A stretch of 64,000 nt of DNA from Hirundichthys speculiger. Its lineage: Eukaryota; Chordata; Actinopteri; Beloniformes; Exocoetidae. Positions 33,426 to 46,763 of the stretch are shown here, piece after piece. Made by a program: the position numbers and the translations under genes. The DNA lies in contig JAGFBZ010000850.1 of the NCBI GenBank assembly GCA_018398805.1, positions 682,001 through 746,000 of the forward strand. Direction: 5' to 3'. The notes beneath the pieces are model-generated. The model had not been told where the DNA came from. It saw only the letters and a list, made by a program, of their open reading frames with translations, and made no database searches. The first letter of the stretch is position 1; each line of letters starts with the position of its first letter.

Positions 33426-34736
33426 AATCCACTGAAGTTGCATCAGTCATGCCACGGTGATGACTGAATATAAAACTGGCAAATCCGGTTTTATATTCAC
33501 TGTAAATGTAAAAATGATTGAATGTGATTTCTCACATTTGCAATATTGTATAATTGTTCTTTTTACATATTTTTAAACTGTAAAGCACATTTCTACGTTT
33601 TTCTGGCGAATCAAAATTTTCTATGAAAGGGATGGCAATGATTCTAGGGCATGTTAAGGTGAGGTCAGGACAGCTGTGCCTCTACAGACTCTGCTGCCCT
33701 CTTGTGGTACAATGAGGTCATATGACACAATATTGAGAAATATAATCAGAAATAATGTGAACCTCAATTATTTGCAGTTCAATTTAAGGTGAAATTAGGA
33801 TCAAATGTGTCAATAAGTTTATAAGCTGTAGTGAGTGATGGCCTTGTTTATTTTACAGAACAGTGATCTAACAGTGTCTGGTAATCACAGCATATGGAAG
33901 AGTATCATGGCATGAAAAAATAAGATTTGTGGAATTCTCAGAGACAGAGCTGTTGATGCTCATCAGGATGGAAAAGGTTACAGACCATCTCTGAAGAGTC
34001 TGTGTGTGTGGAAATACAGGATATTTAAGAACATTATCATCCTCTCCAGGAGTGACTGATGAACAAATATCACTCAAAGAAAAAGATTTAACTGTCTGAA
34101 GGTCACAAATGAAGTCAGGATAACTTCAGAGAAGCTAAAGACCTCTCTTGCTCTGACTAATTCAAATGTTTATGAGTCCACTATCAGTGGGACTCAAAAA
34201 TAATTACCCCAAAAATCCTAGTCACCACCAAATACACCTTAACTTCTTACATACAACATATGTATCTCACTTCCAAGAAAAGACAAAGCTCACTTCATCA
34301 TCAATGTGCTGTTTATGCACGGAGGGACTGGCTGGTTCTTTTATGTAAATGTTGTGGTTCTGCAAGGATATATCTGTATTTTGTAAAACAGTTTGCAACT
34401 CAGGAACAAAGATCTTGGACTCAGAAGTGCTATGCACTCCTTGGTAAATATATGACAACATAAAAAAAAGGCTTTATTAGCAGGCCTAACAGCAGCAAAA
34501 AATAAACAAACAAAAAAACATTGTTTACTATCCTGTAGGATTGGTCAATATATATCAACTTGTTTTTGCTCTGTTGCATACTGATTATAGTTGATTACAT
34601 TGTTTGCACATCCAATGACTGTTTAGGATTATTAATTGAGATCTCACTGAGTAAACCCCTTGATTTCATGTAGCAATATTTACCTTCTGTTTTGGATTAC
34701 ATCAACCAAGACGATGGTGAGACCTGCAAAAATCGT

Positions 34737-35815
34737 TGTTTTCCTTTCAGCTCTTCCCTTCAGGGGTCACCACAGTGAATCATCTGCCTCCATCTAACCC
34801 TATCCTCTGCATCTTCTTCTCTCACACCAACTAACTTCATGTCCTCTTTCACTACATCCATAAAGATGCTCTTAGGTTTTCCTCCATGCCTGCTGTCTGG
34901 CAGTTCCAACCTCATCATCCACTCATAGATTCAATATCCCTTTTCTGTACATGTTCAAACCATCTCAGTCTGGCCTCTCTTTTTCTCCAAAACATCTAAT
35001 GTGTGCTGTCCATCTGATGTGCTCTGCTCAGTCCTGATTTTATCCATCCTCGTCACTCCCAAAGAGAACCTCAACATTTTAACCTCTGCTACCTCCAACT
35101 CTGCCTCCTGTCTTTTCCTCATCGCTACGGTCTCCAAATCATACAACATTGCAGGTCTCACCATCGTCTTTCCTTTCATCCTTGCCAAAACTCTTTTATC
35201 GCACATCACACCTGACACTTTTCTCCACCCATTCCAACCTGCTTGTACATGCTTCCTCATCTCTTTTCAGTACCCTCCATTGCTCTGGACTGTTGACCCA
35301 AACTACTTAAAATCCTCCACCTTCTTTATCTCTGTAGCCTCACTGTTCCACTTGGGTTCCTCTCATTCACAGGCATGCATTCTGTCTTGCTGCAGCAAAC
35401 CTTCAATCCTCTCCTTTCCAGGGCTTACCTCCACCTCTCTAGGCTTCCCTCTACTTGCTCCCTGCTCTCATTACGGATCACAATGTCATCTGCAAACATC
35501 ATAGTCTATACAGATTCTCGTCTCACCTCATCTGTCAGTCTGTCCATCTCCATAACAAACAAGAAGGGGCTCAGAGCAGATCTTTGATGCAGTCCCACCT
35601 CCACCTTGAACACACACAGCACACCTCACCACTGTTCTCATACATGTTCTCATACATGTCCTGAACCACTCTAACATACTTCTCTGCTACTTCAGACTTC
35701 CTTACACAATACAACAGCTCCTCTCTCGGCATCCTGTCATCTGCTTTCTCAAGATCTACAAAGACACAAGAAGCTCTCTCTGACCTCTCTGACTTCTCTG
35801 TCAAGGTCCTCAAAA
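34737..35815 (-). mobile_element. RTE-type LINE, 5'-truncated and decayed
   Basis: Minus-strand frames give FVDLEKADDRMPREELLYCV and KSEVAEKYVRVVQDMYENMY near 35600-35790. Further along are GWNGWRKVSGVMCDKRVLAR, VRPAMLYDLETVAMRKRQ and MLRFSLGVTRMDKI near 34990-35240, the reverse-transcriptase C-terminal half of fish RTE elements. The 3' end reads, on the plus strand, cagctcttcccttcaggggt, typical of this family. Frameshifts and stops separate the pieces, so it is inactive. Confidence 0.8.
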
Positions 35816-38800
35816 CAAATATTGCAAGAAGACCTACAAGAAAAAAACAGGGTATAAAGTGTCCAAATAAGGTATGAGAGGCATGTAAATCTTAGACTGG
35901 TTATCTTCTTGCTGGATGGAAAAAGTAATGTCTTATTATTGATAGTAGGTCGTTTGTGCGTAGATACTTAAGCCCCCTTTTTTTTTAATGTGGTAATAAA
36001 GTTGTCCACTCTGTAATTGAATCTTTTTCTGTTTTCTTTCATCCTGTCCAAACAGCCGAGTGCAGTGTGTTCTACTGAAACTAGTTGTTTCTCATGTCTG
36101 TACTGTAGAATCCTAAGCAGGTTTACTTTGTGTTGGGTGGTTATGAGTTTTGTAAAGAACATTTCATTAACTAGCTATTCTTTGTCTGTGTCTGTAAGAG
36201 TGTCTGTGTGTTCATAACTGTTGGCCAGGTGTTTTTTTTCCGCTTTTGCTGTTGTTGGATGCTATTATAAGTAGTGTGCACTGCTTCTGCAAACTGACAG
36301 CAGGATGGCAAAATTATTTCAGAGAATACATATTTATTTACAGGAATATGACACATAGGCAACATTGCAGCTGACTGTAATGGTGGGATTTCACAAACCA
36401 CTGCTTCTGCAATGTTACCATTTTTCTTTCTACTTCATGAGTAGTTTAGCTGGAAAACAAATCTGCATGTCCTGCCATCTGTGAGCAGGGCTCAATTCAT
36501 GATTTGTATTTACGACAGTGATGGACCTCACATGAACTGTAAGGGGCCCATCGAGAGCCAAGAAGAAAAGAAAAAAAGTTATTATGATACAGTAAGGGGT
36601 CTCTAAATTCATATGAAACAAAATGTTGTGGGTTGAAGCATTTCTAAGTTGTCTCAGGACAATTGTGCGATCATAAATTGCTGTTTCAAGCCTCTGACAA
36701 GACTCAAATGTGATTCCATTCTTTCCAGTCACCGCCACCTTAAGTCCATACAAACTGACTATCAAATGTTGTGCAAACCCCTGTCTTCAGTTCACGGCCC
36801 CTGCTCCCCTCGAACAAAGTTAGTATTTAGATATTAATGACAAAATAGGCATAAACTATCACTCTTTTGTGTCTATTGACAGGCATTTGCACAACATCAG
36901 TAGTTAACTGGTATAAAATTATATCAAGGAGATGGCGATCGGATGGAGACACCTGTACCACTACTGCATTCACACCACTGCTCAACACTAAACTACATTT
37001 AAAAAGACCTTAAGATTTCCAGAATCCGTCTGATGAGTTAAAAGAAACGCTAAAGATAAGATTCCAGTTTCCAGCAACAGGTCATTTTATTGATTTCCTC
37101 AGTGTTGTCATCAGAGATATAAATTGTAATAGAACAATGAAGGTTGCAGCCATGCCGTGTCACAGCAAAAAATGTCTGTTTTTTCGTTTTTGTTGTTTAT
37201 TTTGTTTTTCCACAATGGGACTTTGTATTTCAAATGTAGTGTCAGTGTAGCAGAGCATCTATTTGCTTCAGTGGTGACAACAGAGTTGTCTGAAGTTTGC
37301 ACTACAGAGATTCACATCAGATGAAAGCTTACTGCATCTGGGTCTTTTCCAGAATACAAATCACATCCAAAGGGAAATGAGTATAACAACAATTACATGT
37401 AACAAAGGGATTAGCATTTGTGTGTGTCCATAATGAAATAACAAATAAAATATAGATAGCACATAATGTGAACTCTTTCAAGAGACTCACAAAAACAATG
37501 ACTGTCAGCATGAGAAAAGGTTGTGGACTGCAAGTGACATTTTGAGTCTGGTGGGCCTTTAGTTTGCAATGATAAAAGAAGTCTGGACTGTCACTATGGT
37601 AACTGTCTACTGACAAGGAAGTTGTAGTTGGCAATAAAGTATGCAAATTCCACCGCAGCTCTCCTGCTGTAAGCCAGTGAGCTGTAAGGTAAAGGGCAGT
37701 CATTGTGATGGTCAGCCAGTTAAAAGGGTGGCGGCAGGGGGCATTGTCCAATACACAAAGGAGCACGTTCAAGAGAACTGTGGCCACTGTGTGAGACTCA
37801 AAACCCACGAAGCAACAAAATAACTTTCATCATTTCTTTCTTAACAGAAAAAACATAAGAATCCAAATTTAATAAGTTAATTTAAATCCAAATTCATTCC
37901 TGCAATAAAACCTCAAATAGAGAAAATTATCCACAACCCAAATGAGTCACAAACTCTTGTCTTTATGCAAAAACACATTCCTTTAAAGGTTTAGGAGTTG
38001 CCTAGTTTGTAAGGTTTATGTCTTAACAGAATAGATAGATTTCTCCAAGGTCTGTGGCTGTGGATTTGCAGAAGGACATATATTGTAAGAAATCACAAGT
38101 TAAGACCTTTACATTTTCATCCTTTCTTAAAAGCTGCACATAAGGTCAAGATTGAAATCCAAGGTTGTAGCTCCGCCAGATGAATGCTTTTTTTGAAATT
38201 TGAAAATAACTTTCTCAGTGCTGAAATCATTAACTCGCTTCTTACAATTTTGATGTACAGGACTTGGGCCGGTTTGCTGTAAAGTGAAGAGAAATGAACT
38301 GAAAACTGCAGGGGTACAATGCTCTGTTTCCAACTTTTTATGGAAATGACCTGAATTGGCAGCAAAGGTCAAGGGTGTTGTGGCTCTGTGCTGATACTCT
38401 GATAGAGGATCTATATTTAACAGTCATGGAGGCGACTCACGGTAGCATGACGAACTGGAGCTTCTACGCAATCTGCTTCATTTGCATTACAGGGAACAGG
38501 AAGAACCAGTGTCAGTGCCAACAGTTTGATGCAATGGAAATTAGGAAATGTTTCTACTTTCTTGTGGCAATAAAGAGGGTTCAGCTTGTGATGGGTTGGC
38601 TACATTATGACTGAAGCTGATGCACCATTGTGTGTGTTGCTGCCATCGATGCAAGGACCAAAACACTATCAAAAAAGGCAAGTGATGTGAATAATTATTA
38701 CATTAAAGACAGAGGATTTTTTTTTTTGCTGAAAAACAATAAAACATATTTGAAAACCACAGAGAGCTATTCAGCAGCTCTCAATGGATGTTTTGAAGTT

Positions 38801-40112
38801 TTTTGAGGCCATAAAATGCTCAACTGAACAAATCTTGTATTTTTTTTTTTCAACAGAATGAACATACAGATACAAACATAATTTGATATGATGATATGAA
38901 ATAATACACCTTCGTATAGACACATAGAAATGATAAACTTTTACATATTGTGTCAATGAGGAAAAAAGTTGCAAATTGTGTTTCATGTCTCTGAACTCTG
39001 CATGTCTCTTTTCCTCCAGCCATCAATGTTTGAGTTGGGAAACACTTTGGCGCAACTTCAGAGATGGAACAAAGTTAGAAGACCTTTCAATGATTAAGTG
39101 CCTACATTTACTGGATTGTCGTAAAGGAGGAGACTCCTTTTAAAAAAGGACATTCAGTTGCGGGAAAAGGTTGTGAATCCTTTAGAACCGCAAGGATCTC
39201 TGACTTGATCACACATTAAAAGTACTCTTTCTCTTACACCCGTCCATATTTATTGCTTCATGGACTAACGTGTGAACGTTCACAAACTGCTGCACAGAGC
39301 CTGAGGAAAAAACTACAGCAAAGGAAGATGGGAATGGGTGTAAAAGCAGCTCTGAATGCCCTCCTGCTCACAACTTTTCTATGCTTGTTGATTGCTCAAA
39401 GTGCGTTACATAAGCTGTTAATACTGTTCACATACACCATCAATGCTCTTTTTATTCTGTCCCTTCCACATTTCTTTATCTCAAACACATTCAAACACAG
39501 ATGAGTGCAGATGAGGGAGCCAGTGCTTTTCTTAGCATGTGGACACAAGAGCAAAGATATCAAGACACAAACTCAATTAATGGTTGACCTATTCCTCCAT
39601 CTGAGCTGCAGAAACACCAACAAGTCTGCAGGTAAATCCGGGCTGTTGCCTAAATGCCTTTCAGTCACTGAATGAACTGCTGTGAACATTATTACTAAAT
39701 AATGTTACAACAGCAATCCATCCACGATCTGAAGTGCACCAAAACAGTGACACAAACACACAAGTACATCTGCAACAGAATCCTCGAAAAGCACTGAAAT
39801 TCATGGTTTGAAATGACAAATAATATTCTGGATTCTAACCAAACTGAGATGTTGTTAGGGATACAAAATAGCCAAGAAATACTGATGAAATAAAACAGGA
39901 ATTCTCCACAACTGTTTTCATGATACAAAGGGGCAGATTTACAATCACTGTATACAAGGCACACTATGCTTTGACAATACAAAATTACTTGTGGTTATTT
40001 ACTATCGAGGTATTGTAGTAAATTAGCGCCTGAAAGGTGAAAATGTAATGTGACTTATTCCTGAAATCTCCATAAATGTGAGAGTAGGTTTGCACACAAA
40101 TCACCTCCTAAA
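35816..40112. other. Intergenic sequence, no supported gene
   Basis: A 159-codon minus-strand open frame (37329-37808) and a short plus-strand frame with a hydrophobic start (ATG at 39329) were examined. Neither resembles a family I know or has flanking exons I can defend. I see no clear transposon ends. Confidence 0.4.
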
Positions 40113-42648
40113 TACAACCCAAAATCTGGAAAAGTTGGGACATTTTTATAATCTGAATAAAATAAAAACTAAAAAACTTTCAATTCACATGACCCAATAT
40201 TTCATTCACAACAGAATGTAGATAACATAATAAATATTTAAACTGGGAAATTTTACACTTTAAACCACTTAATGAGCTCTTTTCAAACTTGATGCCTGCT
40301 ACAGGTCTCAAAATAGTTGGCATGGGAGCAACAAGTGCCTGAAAAATCAAGAAATTAAAAAAAAATTCAGCTGGGTGAACACCTAGCAACTAATGAAGTT
40401 AATTAATATCAAGTCTGTAACAAGATCAGCTATAAAAGGGATGTCTTAGAGACAAAGGGCCCGATCTTCCGCCAAACCTCCTAAAGCCGCTATTAAGGGA
40501 TAGCGGGTGGCGGGAGGGGCGTTCCCCCGCAAAAAAAAGCAATCTTTCATCTCCCTAAACCCGCGATCTTACCTGCGCTAACCGCTATATTTATGCATAG
40601 GAGTGGTTAGGGCGTTCCACTTGTTTAACCAATCAGTGCGTCAGTAGCCATTGTCTTTAAGAGCAGGTTGCACTACCCGCAACCCGCTAACCGCTATGGA
40701 GCGTCTTTTCACCCAGATCAGAGCAGCTCTCATGTGCAGCTCGTCTGGGACTCTGCTGTAGAGCTTCCTCCTCTTCCTTCTCTTCCTCCTCTGCACTGAT
40801 ATATACATAAAGATATTATTACACAGACAATTCCTATTGGCTACCTGAAAGTCCCAGATAGTTGGTGCGCTCCTGGTAAACACGGCCAGGGAACATATTC
40901 TCAGCAGGGGGTGCTGGGAGTCTGGAACAGCTGTGCGTCTTGGCGCAGCTGATGTGCTTTTTAAAGTACTGCACAACGAATCATTGGATGTGCATTTAAC
41001 AATCACGAACAATTAATGTTCCTGTCCCTCCTCGACCACCAACAGTTTCAGACATATCGGAAATAACAGAAGTGACTGTGATGTAGGCCATGACGGATTT
41101 TGAAGGGAAATGTCCCAAAGATCTCCTTGGTTTCCTCCACAGCAGACATCTGAATGAGATCATGCCACAGCTGTACAGACTGACGTGTCTGGCCGTGACT
41201 ATTCTGACATCCACCACAACTGCTGACCAGACATCCTCTGACCTAAAGGGAATAAAAACGTTTGCAAGGAATATGGTGATGCATAATCGAGAGGTAGAGC
41301 TGTTTGTGCACGTGCACATGTGACCAGGTGGATGCACATTTATGCCATTTGAACACGCGCTCTTTTACGTGCCGACATGCGGGTTGCGCTTTCCGCAAAC
41401 TCGGTATCTTGCGATCGCGCGTAGCTATCTTAAACCCACGATCACAAGATACAGAGTCTGCGGAAAACGCAAAAGACACGCCCATTGCCACGCCTACAAT
41501 GTGAGTAAGGGAGTCGGTATAGCGGATAGCGGCTTTAGGGATAGCGGGTAGCTTCTCGCTACCTGCGGGTAGTGGCTAGCGGGTAGCGGTTAGCGGGAGG
41601 TGTATGATCGGGGCCAGAGTCTCTCAGAAGTAAAGATGGGCAGAGGCCCTCCAGTCTGAAAGTCTGCGTAAAAAGTTTGTGGAATAGTTTAAAAACAATG
41701 TTCCACAATGTCAAATTTCAAAGGCTTTGCAAATCTCACCATCTACAGTGGATAACATTATCAAAAGATTCAGCATCTTCAAACTGGAGACCACAGGCTC
41801 ATTTAAAATGAACTGGGAAAGTGTTGTGTGGTCATATGAGTCCAAATTTGACATTTCGTTGTTGGTAATCATGGGCGCCATGTCCTCTGGGCTAAAGATA
41901 ACACACTGGAACACACACATGGGCTCCGATAACACACTCCTAGGAGGGAGACCTTCCAGTGTGTTATCAGAGTTCAGTTCAAAACCCAGCATCTCTGATA
42001 CTATGGGGGTGCATAAGTGCTTACAGTATTGTCAGCGAGCACATTTTACAAGGAACTATGAATGTTGCAAGGTATATGAAGGTTTTAGAGCAACATATGC
42101 TCCCCTTCAGACAATGTCTTCTTCAGGGAAGGCCATGTGAATTTCAGCAGGACAATGCTAAACCACATACTACTGCAGCTATTACAACAGCATGGCTTCA
42201 TCAGAGAAGAGTCCAGGTGCTGAACTTGACCTGCCTGCAGTCCAGATCTTTCACCTACAGAGAACATTTGGAGCATGATTAAACGGAAAATACAATCAAG
42301 AACTCTTCAGCAGCTGGAAACCTGTATCAGGCAACAATTTGGACCTAATTCTAACAGCAAAACTCCAGAAACTCATAACCTCGATGCCTAGATGTCTTCA
42401 AACTGTTTTGAAAAGAAGAGGAGATGCTCCACCATGGTGAACATGCCCCTGTCCCTTTTTTGAAACCCGTAGCATGTCTCAAATTTTAAATGAGCTCATT
42501 TTGTGTGTAAAATTATAAAATTTCCTAGTTTAACCATTTGTTATCTATATTCTGTTGTAAATAAAATATTGGCTCATGACTTTAAAGTCTTTTAGTTTTC
42601 ATTTAATTCAAAATTAAAAAATGTAACTTTCCCAGAATTTAAGCTGTA
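40113..42648 (+). mobile_element. Tc1-like transposon fossil carrying a nested element
   Basis: The terminal inverted repeats are imperfect: left tacaacccaaaatctggaaa, right the inverse of gtacagcttaaattctggga. Each end lies at a TA. The order of conserved blocks is that of a Tc1-like family: 5' region 40113-40456, then after the nested element ctctcagaagtaaagatggg (41624), transposase pieces (tttaaaatgaactgg, ttcagcaggacaatgctaaaccacat) and the 3' region. The transposase has a large internal deletion near 41775 and several frame breaks. A perfect 15-base inverted repeat (GATAACACACTGGAA) lies at about 41896 and 41957. Confidence 0.8.
40457..41615. mobile_element. Harbinger-like non-autonomous DNA transposon, copy B
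   Basis: Its ends GGGCCCGATC and (inverse) GGCCCCGATC and its GC-rich subterminal repeats match copy A at 398-2125 through most of the length. It interrupts the Tc1 fossil between its 5' region and ctctcagaagtaaagatggg. The 3-bp flanks (aaa, aga) do not form a clean duplication. It lacks the repeat nested in copy A. Confidence 0.7.
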
Positions 42649-44080
42649 CCGACTCTGGATTCATGAACGCTGCGGTTTGATCAGTCATGTCTGTAGGCAG
42701 GGCACACGTTAAGAGACAGAGAGGAGACATTTTTCTGACCTTGTGACAGAGGTAATATTAACTGAGGTGGAGGAAAGAAAAAATATTTTATTTTGCTCTG
42801 TTAGTACTGGTGTGACAGGGACCAGCAGGGCACGGGGCCAGAAAGCTGACCTATGCTGACTGTCCAAGGAACCATCCAAGAGGTGAAGTAAAAATGGTTT
42901 GATATGAAGTTGGACAAAAAAAAAAAGACACAAATCTTTGCCACAGACGACTGCATTGCACCTATTATTGGAGTGACCTCTTTATTCACAGCAGGTAAGC
43001 CTTATACTTGTTAAGCTGGCACTGTGTTATGTGTTATATCACCATACATTGTAGCAGCCAGGCAATGTTTTACTTTAAATGCACATTTCAAGAAATTTAT
43101 AGCACAATAGCTTCCTTAATTGTAGAAGTATGTTGGCTCACAAACTTTGTACTCTTTTTGTAGCTTCAATAAACCAATCTAGACACAAGGTGAACATGCA
43201 TTTTGTAAATTTAATTTGTGAATTGAAATTTACACACAAATTAGCGCTGCTCACATTTCATGAATGAGGCTGTGTTGAATGTGATTTTATGCAAGTTTCC
43301 ATTACAAACTGCAAAATTGAGGGAAAACACTGCTGAAAGGAATCACAGTGCAATTTGCTGCAAATTGTGCCATTATTTACTGCTAACAAAATCATGTTAC
43401 CTTTTACACTTTCACACATCAGTGCCTTCAATCTTCTCTGACCAGAGAGATGTTGATCCACATCACCCATGAAGGGACAAATGTGTAGCTTCTTTGTTTT
43501 GGATCTATGTGATGTACACACTCTGCAGCATCGCAGTAGTACACCATGATTGTTGATAGAAAGGTAGAAAATTATGAAAAATGATGTGTATCAATTGTTT
43601 TAGCTTGTTGCTTTATTTACAGGAAGTGGTCGTGTCTGCAAAAAGTTACAACAAGTTACTGCCACCTAGCAGATAAAATAGCAGCCTTCCACGGTTCTTG
43701 GGTAGCCTCTATTGTTAGAGGACCTTCCCCGGTCCTTTCAGCCATCGTGTTTCGATTTAGAGCAACGGAGACGGTTAGATCCACTTACTTAGAAAACTAG
43801 TGATGAGTGCACCACTTTCACTGTTTGACAACCTCCAATAAAAGAAAGAAGAAGATTGTATTAAAAAAAGAGGGAAAAAATGGAAAGACAAGATTGACCT
43901 TGAAGGAGCTGAGATGGTTGCTGCATCTCTGTTTGCATACACTGCAATGGTTATGATGAATGAGACAACTCATACTTGAAGGGAAAATGAAAGATGACTG
44001 AAAAACAACTTCTCCTGCTTACAACATATCCAATCAGCACCAAGTCAACTCCACTCATAGTTTTCCAGGACTGTTACAAC
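42649..44080. other. Intergenic sequence, nothing recognised
   Basis: No recognisable gene or complete element. Confidence 0.45.
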
Positions 44081-45407
44081 CAGGGTTATTATAGTTAACG
44101 AAAACCAAGACTAAAACTAAAACTAGCAATGAAAAAATATTTCAGTTAACTGAAATAAAAATAAAACTACAATTAAAAAAAAAACGAAAACTAAATAAAA
44201 ACTACAATGAAGATTAAAACTAACTAAAACTAAACTGAATTGTAGATAAATTCAGCTTCGTTTTCGTTGTCGTTTCGTTTTCTCCCTCGATTACTGCCAT
44301 AGAGATTACTGCCTGTCCTGCAGCAGCGCTATGCTACCCTCCCTCCAGAGAGGGGGCAATAGCGGATATACCTTTTAGGGCCAGCCCCCCGGAAGTACCC
44401 CGTCCGCCATTGCTGGATGTGCTACAGAGCGACACTTTCACCGGCTCGCATTAACAGTGTTTTTCTCTTTCTACAAATATATATTTTTATAATGTCGAGT
44501 CGGTCGAGTGGGAATAATGTTCCGTCTAAACTGTGCCAACAATGGTGTGAAAATTCGACAATGGAAGAAGAAGTATGCCGAAGACTGCCTTGTTTGCAGA
44601 ACAAGAAGTTAGGAAGACGTGGTGAAAAATATCAACAGAAAGGACTTTGTTCCAAATGAATACAGCCGGGTGAGTTTTCGTTAACATTCAATCTCGACTA
44701 CTCATAGTCTCGCTGAGAGTCCCGGACGATTCTGGCCAAAAAACACAGTATGAGGCTACTGTAGCCCTCGGTACTAGCACAAGCCTATAATGAATGAATA
44801 AATTAATGAATGAATGACTTAGGAGAATGATAAAATAAATTAAATATAACATTAACACATAGCCTAATTTACCGCTCGCGTTAACATTACAGCAGCATAA
44901 TCTTTATGGCTTGTTGACATTAGTTATAGCCAGCGTTCCACAGTTTTTAGTGTTTCATTATGGGAATAGATCATGCTATTTCCATAACCAATCATTAAAA
45001 ACAGAGATAAACTACCTTCATCTGTAACTGGAGGCCACTGCCTAACATCATCAATCCAAGACATGTCTGCGTTATCCGTAACAGATGCTCCACGCTGCTG
45101 TGTTTGGGTTAGTTGGTGGAGCACCGCACACTCCAGTTATGGCGGGGCCACTAGGGGGCGCATGTCCACAATTTTCAGGTCGAAAAGGTGTATAATCTGC
45201 TGCATACTGCAAGAAGAAGAAAAACTAAACTAAGACTAAACTAAATAAAAACTAAACTGAAACTAGTCAATTCCTTAAAATAAAAACTAAACTAAAACTA
45301 CTAAATTACTTGTTGAACTAACTAAAACTAAACTGAAATAAAAAAGCAAACTGGAAAACTAAATAAAAATAAAAACTAAAGAAAATTTCAAAACTATAAT
45401 AACCTTG
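44081..45407 (+). mobile_element. hAT-like transposon, non-autonomous, with 8-bp target duplication
   Basis: The ends are CAGGGTTATTATAGTT and the inverse CAAGGTTATTATAGTT, flanked by the perfect 8-bp repeat GTTACAAC (44073-44080, 45408-45415). An 8-bp duplication with CAGGG-type ends fits hAT. Both flanks are rich in (AAACTAA)n repeats. The interior has a GC-rich start region, a frame from 44492 (MSSRSSGNNVPSKLCQQWCE) and a donor-like CGG|GTGAGT at about 44669, resembling the first exon of a lost transposase gene. Confidence 0.8.
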
Positions 45408-46434
45408 GTTACAACAGTACCCATGGCAAGGATTTAGTTTCCGAAAATTCTCATTGTATGGACGTTCCTGATAATGGACACATGCATCAATGATTTAGGC
45501 TCTGTAAAAAATACCCCAAACCCCAGATAATGAAATAGGCCTTTGGCTTTATGTTTCATGAGAAAAAAAAAAAAAAAGAGGAAGAAATCACACATTTGAA
45601 TGTCGTTAAACTGAACAGTGAAGTCTTACAATGCTCTTCAGAAATCGGAAGTACACAGAATCAACCCTTTCTTTTGATGTGAAGTGTTGCTTTCTTCCTC
45701 TTGGGACAAAATAAAAAAAGTTTTGATTCTTTCTTGGATTCTAATGGTGCATCACTAATATGTTATAGCTGAACAGCCAATTAGGTTCAAGTTTATATTT
45801 TATATGTAAACAAGCTGCAGGCTTCTGACTTTCATCAGACCTGCTTGCTATTCTATGCTATTTTGCACAGGTCCATGTGGACCGCCCCTCTCACTGAAAT
45901 GAGTCAAGGTTTTGCAGATCAGCACCGTTATAGAACCTGACCCACAGAACTAGACACTCTCATTCACACCATTTAGGATTTTTGAGTAAAGTCAAGTAAA
46001 TCTGCCCCTACGTATTAGGTTAAGACAACAAAAGCACATCTGCTTGGGGGTGATTATTTAAGTCAGATTTTAGTTATCTATGATTATGACTTTAAAGAGA
46101 TCAGACCACACTCTATGAGCCCTCTGTTTAGAAATCCTAATTCCAAAGGTTGCCAAATGTTTTTTTTGCAACCACACAGCAGTAAGTTGACAATTTTGTG
46201 TGACACAGAGCAAAACATATAACCAATCCTGGTTATTTTGTCCAGTTTAAAGCAATACTGTACTCTTGTTTTCCATACAAAATAGTATATTTGTATTATC
46301 CAGATGCCATACAAAATTAGCACAAAATAAGATCAAGGTCATTTCTGACTCCATGGATCTAAAATATAGTCACAACTTTCAAAGGGTGCAAAATCTAATT
46401 TTGGATTTGGTTTTTGTCTGAAGATTAAGTGACT
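45408..46434. other. Intergenic sequence, nothing recognised
   Basis: AT-rich sequence without a gene or repeat family that I can name. Confidence 0.45.
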
Positions 46435-46763
46435 TGGGGCGGCTTGGTGGTTAGCACTGCTGCCTCACAGCAAGAAGGTTCCTGGTTTGAACTTCAGCAG
46501 GGGCCTTTCTGTGTGGAGTTTGCATCTTCTCCCTGTACTTGCCTGGGCTTCCTCCCACAGTCCAAAGACATGCATGTCAGGTTAATTGGTGGTTCTAAAT
46601 GGCCCGTAATGACCCCAGCAGCTCCTGTGTTGTGTGCATGGTTGTTAGTCTACATGTGGCCCTGTGATGGACTGCTCACCTGTACACCTGCCTTTTGCCC
46701 AAAGGAAGCTGGGATAAGATCCTGTGACCCTGCATAGGATTAAGTGGGCATAGATAACGCATG
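46435..46763 (+). mobile_element. tRNA-derived SINE, near full length
   Basis: The head ggggcggcttggtggttagc, then tgcctcacagcaagaaggtt and cctggtttgaacttc, carries A-box and B-box-like promoter parts. The body has gtgtggagtttgcatcttct and cctcccacagtccaaagaca. The tail has gcccaaaggaagctgggata. The order matches a SINE abundant in fish. Related pieces are at 12866-12975, 30997-31165 and 60056-60152. Confidence 0.75.

Noticed and set aside
33445..33480. Small hairpin GAATATAAAAC ... GTTTTATATTC
   Set aside because: Short AT-rich stem expected by chance.
35001..35504. 167-codon plus-strand open frame
   Set aside because: It is the antisense shadow of the RTE reverse-transcriptase fragment on the minus strand.
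38375..38614. Plus-strand open frame starting MLWLCADTLIEDLYLTVMEA
   Set aside because: No homology I recognise, no splice or promoter context, and a length within chance expectation.
39329..39504. Plus-strand ATG followed by a signal-peptide-like stretch (MGMGVKAALNALLLTTFLCL)
   Set aside because: No recognisable mature domain, downstream exon or family match. Hydrophobic frames arise easily in T-rich DNA.
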